Positions 7,360 to 16,591 are shown, counted from the first letter of the stretch. The stretch: 61,675 bases of DNA from an uncultured Bacteroidales bacterium (GCA_947311115.1 CAMZKE010000006.1:1-61675), one strand, 5' to 3'. Made by a program: numbers and translations. Notes: generated by a model from the sequence alone, not told the origin.

Positions 7360-9297
7360 TCATTTAGTAGTTTGAGATTGAATGCCTACTGCTATTTTTA
7401 TGCCTAAATCGGCACATAATTTCAAAATTTCTTTAATTGCTTTGTGCCTACTTTCCAGTTCCTCTTTTCTTGTATCAACATTAAAGGAAATACTTATAAA
7501 TATTTCTATACCATAAACGCCAAAATCATTCATGTATATTCTCGTTACATCATCTTTTGTTGAATCAATCTTATTAATTTTTTCAGTTGCTTTTAATATT
7601 AATTCGTCAAGTTTCTCAATAGGAGTATCATAGGCAACTGATAATTTTGATTTATATCGCCTAAACTTTCTTCTACCTAAGTTATCAATATTATTATCGG
7701 CAAGCCTTCCGTTAGGTATTGTTGCAACAGAATTTAATGGAGTTCTTATTTTTGTTGTTCTTAGCCCAACTTCTTCAACTGTACCTCTTATTTCGTTATT
7801 AACAATATAATCGCCTACAGAAAAAGGTCTATCTGTAAAAATCATTATTGAACCAAAAAAGTTTTTTATAGTGTCTTGAGCTCCAAGAGCAAGAGCAAAT
7901 CCGCCAATAGAAAGACCGGCTAAAACATTCATTAAGTTATACTCTAGCGTCTTTAAAATAAACAGAAAACCTATTATAATTATTATTGTTTTTAGTATTA
8001 ATGAAATAAAAACAAACATTCCAACCTTACTATTTACTTCATCACGTCTGGTAGAAATAAATTTTATTAAATTTACAATATTTATACTTATTAGTGTGGC
8101 ATATATTATTACAATTATTGAAAATACTTTATGAATTATTTGAGTTATATCTATATTAAGTCTAACCGATGGTACATACTCTTGAATTACAATAAAAAAC
8201 AAAATAAAGATACTATAACTAAATAACTTAACAGTTATTTTTAATATTGAATTTTGCTTAAAATATTTTTTAATTACTAATTTAACTATAAAATTTAATG
8301 TCAATAAAAATATCCAAATAGATATAAAAAATATCATCATATATTCTTGCCAAAGTTGTAAATTGGGAATATATTTTGATTTTCCATTACCTGCATATGC
8401 CTTAAATTTGTCTGAGAAACTAAAAATATCATCAGCTGCATCAGAATAAATTCTCTTATGCACACTATATATAAGTTTCGATGTAGCTCTAGAATACAGC
8501 CATTTATCTCCAATTTTAACAAGATAAAGTTCCTTAAATTTGGGGTTGGGGATATATATATGCTTATGAGTAATTGTGTCAATATAATTAGAATCTTTTG
8601 ATAGTGTAGTAAAATCAAAAACCTGTACCGGCGACCCCAAGTATATTTGATTTAACTTAATTGCTAAATCAGCTGCATTAGCTGTATCTTTTTCTCCAAA
8701 ATTAATTGTTTTAGCAGCTATCTCAGGATTAAACAACGAATCGCTTAAAAACATTAAATGACTCATTATAGTATTATAGGGGGTTGAGAGGTTTAATTCC
8801 GGTTTTAATGTGTCAATTATATCAGTTACTTCACTAACAAATTCCTCAATTTCTTTATTAGTATTTTCTGCTCTTAACTTAGCAGGTATAAAAAGAGTGT
8901 TATAAATACTATCAATTTTACTTACTGTTTCTGGTGAATATGCCCATACTTTATTTTTTTTAATTAAATATATTTCAGGTATTTTACTAGACAAAACATA
9001 TTTCTTTTTCGAAAAAATAGTTCCTCGTTTATCAAGTAAATTTTCTGTATTAATTTTTAGCTTTAATAATATATCTTTTAATTTTATTATTAAAGCTTTT
9101 TTATGTGCTTGTGAATATTTAACATCACCTAAAGTATAGACAGCAATATTAGGGTTATAGTTTCCTTGTTTTAAGAAATTTAAATGAGATTCAACTGTTT
9201 CTTTGGGTGTTGAATTTTTAAATTCGATTTTTTCTTGTGAATTTCCAATTAATGAAAATCCAAGAAAAAAAATTGTAATAATTAATTTATTTCTCAT
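7360..9297 (-). CDS. MscS-family mechanosensitive channel with periplasmic domain
   Basis: 645 residues. A signal peptide (residues 1-20, LIGNSQ) leads a roughly 300-residue extracytoplasmic region containing two similar segments (NPNIAVYTLGDVKYSQA and NPEIAAKTINFGEKDTANAA, each followed by a segment rich in KxxYLIKxxxKWAYS / KELYLVKIGDKWLYS). Four or five transmembrane helices follow (about 320-470). The MscS core begins with the pore-lining LAGLSIGGFALALGAQDT, then IKNFFGSIMIFTDRPFSVGD and a cytoplasmic beta domain (RTPLNSVATIPNGRLADN). Such channels release solutes on membrane tension. Last gene of the five-gene operon; 1 nt after the K+ channel gene. The large duplicated N-terminal domain is not one I can name. 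Confidence 0.88.
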   Translation of the reverse strand: MRNKLIITIFFLGFSLIGNSQEKIEFKNSTPKETVESHLNFLKQGNYNPNIAVYTLGDVKYSQAHKKALIIKLKDILLKLKINTENLLDKRGTIFSKKKYVLSSKIPEIYLIKKNKVWAYSPETVSKIDSIYNTLFIPAKLRAENTNKEIEEFVSEVTDIIDTLKPELNLSTPYNTIMSHLMFLSDSLFNPEIAAKTINFGEKDTANAADLAIKLNQIYLGSPVQVFDFTTLSKDSNYIDTITHKHIYIPNPKFKELYLVKIGDKWLYSRATSKLIYSVHKRIYSDAADDIFSFSDKFKAYAGNGKSKYIPNLQLWQEYMMIFFISIWIFLLTLNFIVKLVIKKYFKQNSILKITVKLFSYSIFILFFIVIQEYVPSVRLNIDITQIIHKVFSIIVIIYATLISINIVNLIKFISTRRDEVNSKVGMFVFISLILKTIIIIIGFLFILKTLEYNLMNVLAGLSIGGFALALGAQDTIKNFFGSIMIFTDRPFSVGDYIVNNEIRGTVEEVGLRTTKIRTPLNSVATIPNGRLADNNIDNLGRRKFRRYKSKLSVAYDTPIEKLDELILKATEKINKIDSTKDDVTRIYMNDFGVYGIEIFISISFNVDTRKEELESRHKAIKEILKLCADLGIKIAVGIQSQTTK

Positions 9298-9298
9298 A

Positions 9299-9943
9299 TT
9301 ACTTATTCGTTTTATTTATAAATTTACCAAGAATAAATGCTATTATTAAAGCCAAATATAATTGAGACATAACACCAAAAAATATACTCAGCGAACGTGC
9401 AACAGGGCTTACCGGTAAAACATCGCCATACCCAATTGTTGAAATAGTTATATAGCTATAATACATAATTTCACTTACTTTTTCGGTATTAAGGTCATTG
9501 CCAAAAGAAATTGCATTCGGATTATTTGCAATTACTATTAAATTTAAAAAAAATAATATTACACCTATAAGTAAATAGCCACATATAGTTTCAATAATAA
9601 CTCTTGAATTTATAAATTTACTTCTTACAATTTGCCTTATCATTACACCAGTAACAATTAATAACACAACAGTGGAAAATGCATATGTGAAATATTTTAT
9701 TATACCTATATTAACAAAATGCGTAAGCCATATTGTTGATATAGAAACAAGAAGTAAATACCTAAGAAATTTTGTTTTCTTATCAATTATTGAAAAAATT
9801 GAAAATAACATAACTGAATATGATATTTCAAAAAGTGCTGAATATATATTATGCCCATAAAGAATAGGTACAATAAAAGCAAAAATAAATATACTTATTA
9901 GTAAATAAATACTTTTTGGTATTTTCCTGATTATTCTTAGCAT
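9299..9943 (-). CDS. Potassium channel family protein (TIGYGD selectivity filter)
   Basis: 214 residues, almost entirely membrane. About five hydrophobic segments (near 13-30, 35-52, 62-80, 84-104, 117-140) precede a pore loop TISTIGYGDVLPVSP (about 165-180) and a final helix (182-205). TIGYGD is a K+ selectivity filter, so each chain contributes one filter and a tetramer is expected. No RCK/TrkA regulatory domain is attached. It lies 1 nt from both neighbours (FadL-type barrel gene upstream, MscS gene downstream), so these gene products are almost certainly made together. Coupling of ion flux and turgor response with the MscS channel is inference. Confidence 0.88.
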   Translation of the reverse strand: MLRIIRKIPKSIYLLISIFIFAFIVPILYGHNIYSALFEISYSVMLFSIFSIIDKKTKFLRYLLLVSISTIWLTHFVNIGIIKYFTYAFSTVVLLIVTGVMIRQIVRSKFINSRVIIETICGYLLIGVILFFLNLIVIANNPNAISFGNDLNTEKVSEIMYYSYITISTIGYGDVLPVSPVARSLSIFFGVMSQLYLALIIAFILGKFINKTNK

Positions 9944-9944
9944 A

Positions 9945-11357
9945 TTAAAAATTTATTGAAAAACCTAAAAACAAACCTAATGAATTTATTGTATAAATCA
10001 TATTTTTATTATTTATTCCAACTATATTATACATGCTTTTATTTTCTGTTGTATTATCTTTTTTACCATAAGAATACTGAAACCCAAGAATAAACTTAGA
10101 CCTTTTGTATTTAAAATTAGACCCTAAAGTAAAATGATACAAGCTGTTATGTATGTTTTGTATTTCTTTAATATTTTTAAATTCTCCGGTACTTGACACA
10201 TTATACGCATTAAAATCGGTTCTAAACCCAAGTATTAAATCAAAATTATCATTCAATATTTTTTTATAGCCAACAGCATAATTTACAATAGTTTTTGCAC
10301 CGTATTTATACGATGTTAAATGCGTTCCACCGGGATAATTATCCTCTTCACTTTTGACCACTTTAGTACCATCAATCATCAAATAAGTTGGTGTTTTATA
10401 AAAATATTCAAAAGTAAAATATAATTGTGATTTATGCTCATTCATATACACTACACCTCCAATTGCAATAGAAAAAGGATGTTTTGCCTTAACCTCTCTA
10501 AATTTAGAGTCTTCGCTAACACTAAAATTGTTAACAATTAAATTAGTATCGGTATTATTACTTACACTTTGCCTATACTTTACATCGCTATTACCAAATA
10601 ACTTTAATGATGGAGTGCTTATATTAACCCCAAAAGAAAAATTTTTCACTTTATATCTAAACCCGAATTTACCCAATATTCTTACATCGTATAATGCTAT
10701 ACGTTCAGATCTATCTGTTATTATTTGATAATTATTCGTATCTGATAATGAGTAATCATCAGAACCAATAATTGAATATTGATAAATAGAGTATAATAAA
10801 TTTTTAACTGATATAAATCCACTAACCCCTATACTTAGTCTATTGTTTATTTGATATGAAATACCCTCACCACCCCAATAATCGTTGTATTCATTATAAT
10901 AATCGTAACTAGTTTTTGTAGTTTCCTCTGTATTATTATTAAAAAAATTAGAAGATTTCTCATCAAATGCACTAAGCGATTTATAGTTTGAACTTTTAGT
11001 AAAAATTGCAAGCTGAAAACTCAAATTTCTGTTTTTTTTAGAGCGATATATATATGAAACAAACCTAGGCTGAACCCTAAAGCTTGATTTAGTTACATCG
11101 TTTTTCTCTCCAATAATATTCTTAAATGATTCACTATTTAATTGAAAAAGGTTAACATTTAACATAATTTTTTTTTCTTCAATTTCAGATATTCCGGCCG
11201 GATTATAATAAATTGAAGTAATATTTGAGTTTCCTCCAACAACAGCTCCTGCCAATAACGATGCTTCAGTATTAAAACTAGTTGACCAATACCTATCTTC
11301 TTGTGCATAAATTACAAGTGACACTACTACTAATAATATTATAAAAAAATGCTTCAT
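9945..11357 (-). CDS. Outer-membrane FadL/OMPP1-type barrel protein
   Basis: 470 residues with a signal peptide (LVIYAQ, about 1-18). The mature N-terminus fits FadL/TodX (OMPP1) transporters: EASLLAGAVVGGNSNITSIYYNPAGIS, the Asn-Pro-Ala-Gly motif following the plug region. Alternating aromatic strands fill the rest and the chain ends in GLFLGFSINF, an outer-membrane C-terminal signature. Members import hydrophobic molecules; the substrate here is unknown. Third gene of the five-gene operon (6 nt after the BamA-like gene, 1 nt before the K+ channel gene). Confidence 0.82.
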   Translation of the reverse strand: MKHFFIILLVVVSLVIYAQEDRYWSTSFNTEASLLAGAVVGGNSNITSIYYNPAGISEIEEKKIMLNVNLFQLNSESFKNIIGEKNDVTKSSFRVQPRFVSYIYRSKKNRNLSFQLAIFTKSSNYKSLSAFDEKSSNFFNNNTEETTKTSYDYYNEYNDYWGGEGISYQINNRLSIGVSGFISVKNLLYSIYQYSIIGSDDYSLSDTNNYQIITDRSERIALYDVRILGKFGFRYKVKNFSFGVNISTPSLKLFGNSDVKYRQSVSNNTDTNLIVNNFSVSEDSKFREVKAKHPFSIAIGGVVYMNEHKSQLYFTFEYFYKTPTYLMIDGTKVVKSEEDNYPGGTHLTSYKYGAKTIVNYAVGYKKILNDNFDLILGFRTDFNAYNVSSTGEFKNIKEIQNIHNSLYHFTLGSNFKYKRSKFILGFQYSYGKKDNTTENKSMYNIVGINNKNMIYTINSLGLFLGFSINF

Positions 11358-11363
11358 GAATAA

Positions 11364-12467
11364 TTAAAATGCTTCATTAAAATTAATATAAAAACCTGAC
11401 GTATTATTACCAAAACCTAAATCAAAACGAACATTCATTCTTTCTTGCACCTCTATTCTATATCCTACTCCCCAATTTGGTATAGCATATTTTATATCGG
11501 TATAATCTTTAGCTATTGTTCCAACTCCTGCCCATAAAACTATTCCATCAGTCATTTTCAACAACTTAAGTTTTCTATTAAACATATGCCTGTACTCTAA
11601 AATATTATACAACATCATATTATCTCTATATTGTCCCCAAGTATAACCACGCAAATCAAACGGAGTACCTATTTGTGATAGTTCGGAGTAAGGAGCATCT
11701 TTTGTTACGTGCCTATACCTTGTTTGAAAAGCAAAAACACCTTTAAACAAATTAATATATTTATACATTCTTATATCAATATCACCTAAAAAATATTTGT
11801 TATCGCCACTCATTAAATTACTAAAATATATTGCAGTATAACTAATATAAACGCCTTTATATGCATTAACAGGCACATCTCTACTATCGTACTGCCCGGT
11901 TAAGCCAATACCAATATTAGTATTATTCTCACCAAATTTTATTATGTACTCATCGTTTTTCATCATTTCTGAGGCATCAGAAACAATTGTTTGATTAAAA
12001 TCGATAGCTAAACCAGTATAAAAATTACGAACAATACGATATAAAATTTTAGGATTTATTTGCCACCATAAACGATGATATGCTGTACTATCACCTTTTT
12101 CTGTTTCAGATGCTTTTAGGTAACCTACGCCCCAATAATTATCGGGCATATCTTTAAAATATAAATTTGAATATATTCTAATTTTATCTTGTTTCCAAAA
12201 AGAAGTAAGAATACCACTAGCAACTATTGAACCTTTAGTTGAATACCCAATAGATACTGGAAATGAAGATTTTTGAATTAAATAATCATTTTTTTGGGTT
12301 TTAAAACCAAATATACCACTTAATGAAATCATTCCTCCAAGTTCAGGTGTATATGCAGGGGCAATTATCCAATTAAATTTTACATTTTTTAAAGTATCAG
12401 TATTGTTTTGAGCAATAATATTTACTGACAAAAATAATATTAGTAATATGTTTATTATATTTTTCAT
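11364..12467 (-). CDS. BamA/TamA-family (surface antigen D15) outer-membrane protein
   Basis: 367 residues: a signal peptide (NIIAQ, about 1-19) and then a barrel domain of the Omp85 type with no visible POTRA domains. Recognisable points are PAYTPELGGMISLSG near the N-terminus, GLTGQYDSRDVPVNAYKGVY (the Omp85 'DtRd' region), and QIGTPFDLRGYTWGQYRDNM, which contains the conserved RGY-type loop motif. The end YINFNEAF closes in Phe. POTRA-less Omp85 proteins are common in Bacteroidota and their role is poorly known (secretion or anchoring of a partner). Spaced 6 nt from both neighbours in the operon. Confidence 0.8.
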   Translation of the reverse strand: MKNIINILLILFLSVNIIAQNNTDTLKNVKFNWIIAPAYTPELGGMISLSGIFGFKTQKNDYLIQKSSFPVSIGYSTKGSIVASGILTSFWKQDKIRIYSNLYFKDMPDNYWGVGYLKASETEKGDSTAYHRLWWQINPKILYRIVRNFYTGLAIDFNQTIVSDASEMMKNDEYIIKFGENNTNIGIGLTGQYDSRDVPVNAYKGVYISYTAIYFSNLMSGDNKYFLGDIDIRMYKYINLFKGVFAFQTRYRHVTKDAPYSELSQIGTPFDLRGYTWGQYRDNMMLYNILEYRHMFNRKLKLLKMTDGIVLWAGVGTIAKDYTDIKYAIPNWGVGYRIEVQERMNVRFDLGFGNNTSGFYINFNEAF

Positions 12468-12473
12468 TTATTT

Positions 12474-12740
12474 TTAAAACCTATAGCCTATTTGAATTAA
12501 ATAACTAAAACCAACATAATTGAAAGCTAATTTACCTGAAGCATTTATTTCTTGACCATCTAAAATTAAACTACCTCCAGGAATATACTTTTCTAACATT
12601 TTTGCCCCCATAACAAACATTGGGGTAATATTCCACCTAATAGTATTTTTTATATTTGAATGAGCTAAGCGATCTATTTCTTGTCCATAAATAATAGTAC
12701 TCATTAAAGAAAAAGCAATAAAAAATATAATATACTTCAT
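12474..12740 (-). CDS. Small exported protein, unknown function
   Basis: 88 residues. A clear signal peptide (MSTIIYGQ, cleavage near residue 20) leaves a mature chain of about 68 residues. The chain ends GFSYLIQIGYRF, an amphipathic strand with terminal Phe like the last strand of an outer-membrane barrel; 68 residues is too short for a barrel on its own. It could oligomerise, complement the downstream Omp85-type barrel, or be the remnant of a longer barrel. First gene of the five-gene operon. I do not recognise the family. Confidence 0.6.
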   Translation of the reverse strand: MKYIIFFIAFSLMSTIIYGQEIDRLAHSNIKNTIRWNITPMFVMGAKMLEKYIPGGSLILDGQEINASGKLAFNYVGFSYLIQIGYRF

Positions 12741-12759
12741 ATTAACATAATATATATTA

Positions 12760-12767
12760 CAAAAATA
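12760..12767 (-). promoter_or_regulatory. -7 box TATTTTTG for the five-gene envelope operon
   Basis: Minus-strand TATTTTTG, 19 nt before the ATG of the 88-residue gene at 12740. No obvious -33 TTG. This is the only promoter-like site seen for the compact operon 12740-7360. Confidence 0.5.
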
Positions 12768-12820
12768 GTATTTATTTACTTAAGTAATATTAAGATTTTA
12801 GTTTTATGGTATTGTTTTTG

Positions 12821-12828
12821 TATTTTTG
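12821..12828 (+). promoter_or_regulatory. -7 box TATTTTTG before the His/Tyr-rich secreted protein gene
   Basis: Matches TAnnTTTG, 16 nt before ATG 12845, giving a very short leader. It argues for ATG 12845 over the TTG at 12839. It lies about 55 bp from the divergent operon promoter at 12760. Confidence 0.45.
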
Positions 12829-12844
12829 AAGAAAAATATTGAAT

Positions 12845-14038
12845 ATGAAGACAAGACTATTTTTATTATTTACAATTGTATTTCTATTAAATGGAAATAT
12901 ATCATTCTCGCAAAATGGGAAAACAACCGCAATAGCTCCAGCAACTGAACAAGGTAACAATTTAGACTTATCGGCAGTTTTAGATGTATTTCAAGAATCA
13001 AAAGATTTAGAAGATTTCGAAAAACGTTTAAATGATGAAGATGTTGGGGTTAACAATATTGATTTAAATGGTGATAGCTTAATAGATTACATTAGAGTTG
13101 TTGAGCAACAAGATGATAAATATAGAGTTATTATTTTACAAGCAGTTATAGATGAAAATGAATTTCAAGATGTTGCAACAATTAATGTTGAAAAAAATTC
13201 TGACGAAGATGTAAAAGTACAAATTCAAGGAGACGAAGAAATATATGGCAACGATTATTACGTAAGTCCTCCGCCTACAGTACAAGTACATATTTGGCCA
13301 ATTTGGGCAATAATGTTCTCTCCGGTATATGTTGCTTATCATTCACATTATTATTGGCATTATTACCCACCATATTACCGCCCATTTAGACCTGTTTCAA
13401 TACATGTTTACCATTCAAGAAGCGTTGTAGTTATTGGCAGAGGACATTATCATCACTCTTCGGTTGTGGTTGTACGTCGTCCACCGGTTTATCACAGACA
13501 TCATTCTTCTACAGTAATTGTTAATAAGAACAGCGGAAGAAACAACTATAACCGTCAACCATCAAACGGAGGCAACTCAGGAAGAAACCCAAGTAATGGG
13601 GGTAATTCAGGTAGAAATCCTAATAATGGCGGTAATTCCGGACGCAATCCAAATACAGGTAATACAGGCAATCGAAATCCAAGTACAGGTAGCAGAGATG
13701 TAAATAACGCAAAGCAAAAAAACAATGTTAGTACACAAGCTACCAATAGAAATAATGGTAATAACAAAGTAACCACAAAACCTACTCAAAACAGAAGTAA
13801 TAATAATGTAAATAAGCCGAAAACAAATAACAGAACAACTTCGCCTAACAATAAAACCAAACCGTCAAATCAAGGAAGTAGAAATAATCGTTCAAATACT
13901 AGTCAGGGAAGCAGACATTCATCTCCAAAAGCGACTCAAGGAAGTAGAAGTAACCGTTCAAATGCAACTCAAGCAAGACCACAAAGTAGACCATCAGGAA
14001 ATAGAAGTGGCGGCGGAGCCGGAAGAGGAAGAAGATAG
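12845..14038 (+). CDS. Secreted protein with His/Tyr-rich core and Asn/Gly/Arg-rich repeat tail
   Basis: 397 residues from ATG 12845 (MKTRLFLLFTIV...), with a signal peptide ending near NISFSQ. Residues about 40-130 form a folded domain with alternating acidic positions (DLNGDSLIDYIRVVEQ resembles a Ca-binding or FG-GAP-like turn). Residues about 140-225 are very rich in His, Tyr, Pro and Val (HSHYYWHYYPPYYRPFRP). From about 225 the chain is low complexity: four consecutive NGGNSGRNP-like decapeptides, then Asn/Ser/Arg/Lys runs to a GGGAGRGRR end. The tail is strongly basic and likely disordered. Probably an envelope or surface protein; no function can be assigned. A strong terminator follows. 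Confidence 0.7.
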   Translation: MKTRLFLLFTIVFLLNGNISFSQNGKTTAIAPATEQGNNLDLSAVLDVFQESKDLEDFEKRLNDEDVGVNNIDLNGDSLIDYIRVVEQQDDKYRVIILQAVIDENEFQDVATINVEKNSDEDVKVQIQGDEEIYGNDYYVSPPPTVQVHIWPIWAIMFSPVYVAYHSHYYWHYYPPYYRPFRPVSIHVYHSRSVVVIGRGHYHHSSVVVVRRPPVYHRHHSSTVIVNKNSGRNNYNRQPSNGGNSGRNPSNGGNSGRNPNNGGNSGRNPNTGNTGNRNPSTGSRDVNNAKQKNNVSTQATNRNNGNNKVTTKPTQNRSNNNVNKPKTNNRTTSPNNKTKPSNQGSRNNRSNTSQGSRHSSPKATQGSRSNRSNATQARPQSRPSGNRSGGGAGRGRR

Positions 14039-14049
14039 CAATATACTAT

Positions 14050-14088
14050 ATCAAGAGTTTCGATTAATGCGAAACTCTTGATTATTTT
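14050..14088 (+). terminator. Rho-independent terminator embedded in the convergent CPBP protease gene
   Basis: A perfect 13-bp stem ATCAAGAGTTTCG / CGAAACTCTTGAT around a 7-nt loop (14063-14069), followed by TATTTTTT. It terminates the + strand gene ending at 14038. The same bases encode the last ten codons of the minus-strand protease gene. On the minus strand no T run follows, so it acts in one direction only. Confidence 0.88.
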
Positions 14089-14995
14089 TTGTAAAATAGT
14101 AAATAAAATAAACCAAACTTACTGTTATTATTATACTCGAAATTAAATACATATAATAATTATCACCTTCAGAAAACGTTGAAGTATCTGTAGCTATACC
14201 CTCCACCCCATAAACATATGCTAATACAACTGCAGAGCCATTATTTACAAAGTGAGCAAAAATTGTAAGCCATAAATTACCACTCCAATAAAAAACATAG
14301 CCAAAAAACACTCCCATTAAAAACCTAGGTAAAAAACCGAAAAATTGAAAGTGTATAAAACTAAAAATAAATGCAGAAATAAATATTGCAATATGAATAT
14401 TCATTTTTTTACTAAGAGATTTTTGTATTAACCCACGAAACATTAACTCCTCTCCTATTGCAGGTATTAATGCCATCATAATTAAATTTATAATTAATCC
14501 GGAAACAGAGTTTATATTTAAAAATATTTTTGTTATATGTTCTGCATTTTGTTCCGAATCTCGCATTATTTGTTCTAACCAACTCAAAGAATCAGGTAAA
14601 ACTAATGCTTGGTTAATTTCTGCTGTAAAATTTATAAATGGTAAAGCTATTAACATTACTGTACCGGATAATAACAAAGCTAACAGGTTTATATTACTTG
14701 AAAAGCCAAGATAATTAAATATTTTGTTACTAAACAAAAATGCCAAAATAAAAGGTGGAAAAACAAACAAACCAATTGATTGAAATATTTGCGTTATTTT
14801 TAAAAATGAAATTGTAGTAGGATTTGAAAAATCTGACATTAAAACTTGATAGTTTGTAAATACTGAGCTATCAATAAAAACCGCAAATAATATTGTACCT
14901 AAAAATGTAAATATTAATGTTGATAATATAATTACAATTATAGATATTACAAACTTAAGACTACTTGACGAATTTTTAAATAATATATTTCTCAT
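14051..14995 (-). CDS. CPBP-family intramembrane glutamic/metallo-protease
   Basis: 314 residues with about eight hydrophobic segments. The family motifs are in place: EELMFRG (motif 1, Glu-Glu-x3-Arg, about residues 190-196), FSFIHFQFFGFLPRFL (His motif 2) and WLTIFAHFVNN (His-x3-Asn motif 3). CPBP (CAAX and bacteriocin-processing) proteases act within membranes; in bacteria the substrates are mostly unknown. The start ATG is 16 nt after the stop of the TSP3-repeat protein gene, so the two are probably co-transcribed. Its last codons coincide with a terminator for the opposite gene. Confidence 0.88.
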   Translation of the reverse strand: MRNILFKNSSSSLKFVISIIVIILSTLIFTFLGTILFAVFIDSSVFTNYQVLMSDFSNPTTISFLKITQIFQSIGLFVFPPFILAFLFSNKIFNYLGFSSNINLLALLLSGTVMLIALPFINFTAEINQALVLPDSLSWLEQIMRDSEQNAEHITKIFLNINSVSGLIINLIMMALIPAIGEELMFRGLIQKSLSKKMNIHIAIFISAFIFSFIHFQFFGFLPRFLMGVFFGYVFYWSGNLWLTIFAHFVNNGSAVVLAYVYGVEGIATDTSTFSEGDNYYMYLISSIIITVSLVYFIYYFTKNNQEFRINRNS

Positions 14996-15011
14996 TTATT
15001 GTTTTGAAAGT

Positions 15012-16457
15012 TTATTGCCCAAAGAAGAACTCTGTTAGCTCATAAATATCGTCAATAGTAAGGTCTGACTTCATATCAAAGAATGTATCAATAGCTTTAC
15101 TAACCTCATCTATCGAAATATAATTATCGCCATCTTCGTCTAAGAATACAAATTTATCAGGTATATCGTCCATTGATAAACGATGTAAATCTAATCCACA
15201 CATACTTGGATAATATGCACAAATTTCGTCATAATTTATTGCTTCTGTAGAATCAGACAATGCTAGTATTTCTTCTTCTGATAACTGAACACCTCTAAGG
15301 TTTGTAATAGAATCTTTAGGTGTATTTAATTCATCATCACGATAATTAGCAAAGCCATCTTTATCATCATCATAAGGACAACCGGAAGTATCAACCTCTA
15401 CGCCTTTTGGTGTAAAATAGCATAGGTCGTGCAAATCATCTACGCCATCTCCATCTTCATCTCCCATAACAATTGCATCCATATCTTTGCTATTGGTATC
15501 AAATGCTAAAATGTCTTGCTGTATTTCTTTTTCAGATGAGAATATATCAAACTTAAACGTAAAATATGTATATAGATAGCTGTCAGTCTTGCCATTACCT
15601 GCTCTTACGCCTGTTCCGGCATCAGAAACATCGTCAACTAAATCGCTTAAATTGTAGTGATATGTTGCTCCTAATCGCAGTTGAACCCTTTCGTGTATTT
15701 GTAGTTCAAGTGCAACATCTATGGGTATTGCAAAAGCTTGTAAATCATACTTACCTAATCCATCATTATCCATCTCACGCAAATCAGTTTCATACTCATA
15801 ATCACGAGTAAGAATTATGCTTCTTTCTTCTACATCAGAACCTTCAGCAATATTTCTGATTGTACCATCTTTCCAATAATTATATGTATTTCCGTTTGCA
15901 TCTTTTAGGTCTGCTTTAGAGTTGTAACTAAAAGTTTCGAAACCAATACTTACATAAGGTATAAGTTTTCTTTGCTTTTTATAATCAAGTAATAAATCTT
16001 CTTTTTTTAATAGATGTTCAAAATTATATGATAAAGAAACGCCACCACTTAAAAAATTAGTTTTAAAGTTCAGGTTACGCTCTGGAGTTCGCTCATTACC
16101 GGTAAGTTTACCCATTAGCACTCTAAACTCTACATCTAAAAATGAGCGTAAACCTTTAGCGACACTAATATTTACTGCTTTTAAGCCTACAATTGGATTT
16201 GCGTAATATACATCTCGTACATCGCCATAATAACTAATAACACCAGCACCAAGACCTAAAATTGGTTTAAAATTCAAAAATTTACTTTCTTCTTCTTCTG
16301 TATAGAAAAAATCGAAAGAGTCGCTAGTATCTGGTGGTGTAATTGAGGAATCAGGAGGTGTAATATCTGTATTTGAGGGACTTTCATTATTATTTTGAGA
16401 AAATAATAAATTAGTACCAAATAAAAATATTAATAAAATAATATAAATTCGCATCAA
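15012..16457 (-). CDS. Outer-membrane barrel-like protein with TSP3 Ca-binding repeats and EF-hand-like end
   Basis: 481 residues. A signal peptide (residues 1-20, NLLFSQ) is followed by a Pro/Ser/Asp-rich linker (TPPDSSITPPDT). Residues about 60-305 look like an eight-stranded outer-membrane barrel (GLGAGVISYYGDVRD ... LRLGATYHYNLSD). Residues 330-375 carry thrombospondin type 3 calcium motifs (DEDGDGVDDLHDLCYF, DDDKDGFANYRD). Near the C-terminus LDEDGDNYISIDEV is a canonical EF-hand loop. The layout resembles OmpA-like Bacteroidota proteins, but the expected peptidoglycan-binding OmpA domain is missing and replaced by the acidic EF-hand region. It precedes the CPBP protease gene by 16 nt. 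Confidence 0.75.
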   Translation of the reverse strand: MMRIYIILLIFLFGTNLLFSQNNNESPSNTDITPPDSSITPPDTSDSFDFFYTEEEESKFLNFKPILGLGAGVISYYGDVRDVYYANPIVGLKAVNISVAKGLRSFLDVEFRVLMGKLTGNERTPERNLNFKTNFLSGGVSLSYNFEHLLKKEDLLLDYKKQRKLIPYVSIGFETFSYNSKADLKDANGNTYNYWKDGTIRNIAEGSDVEERSIILTRDYEYETDLREMDNDGLGKYDLQAFAIPIDVALELQIHERVQLRLGATYHYNLSDLVDDVSDAGTGVRAGNGKTDSYLYTYFTFKFDIFSSEKEIQQDILAFDTNSKDMDAIVMGDEDGDGVDDLHDLCYFTPKGVEVDTSGCPYDDDKDGFANYRDDELNTPKDSITNLRGVQLSEEEILALSDSTEAINYDEICAYYPSMCGLDLHRLSMDDIPDKFVFLDEDGDNYISIDEVSKAIDTFFDMKSDLTIDDIYELTEFFFGQ

Positions 16458-16591
16458 CTATAGAGTTATAATTAATTATTACGTAAATGTATATAAAATG
16501 TTTTTATTTACCTCAATTACGATTAAAAATTTACCGATAAATGCTTTTTTTTTACGTAGCTTGTTAATTTTTAGATTACTTAGAATAATTA

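Noticed and set aside
13518-13789. Several overlapping frames in the NGGNSGRNP repeat region
   Set aside because: All are shadows of the tandem repeat; only the frame starting at 12845 has a signal peptide and promoter.
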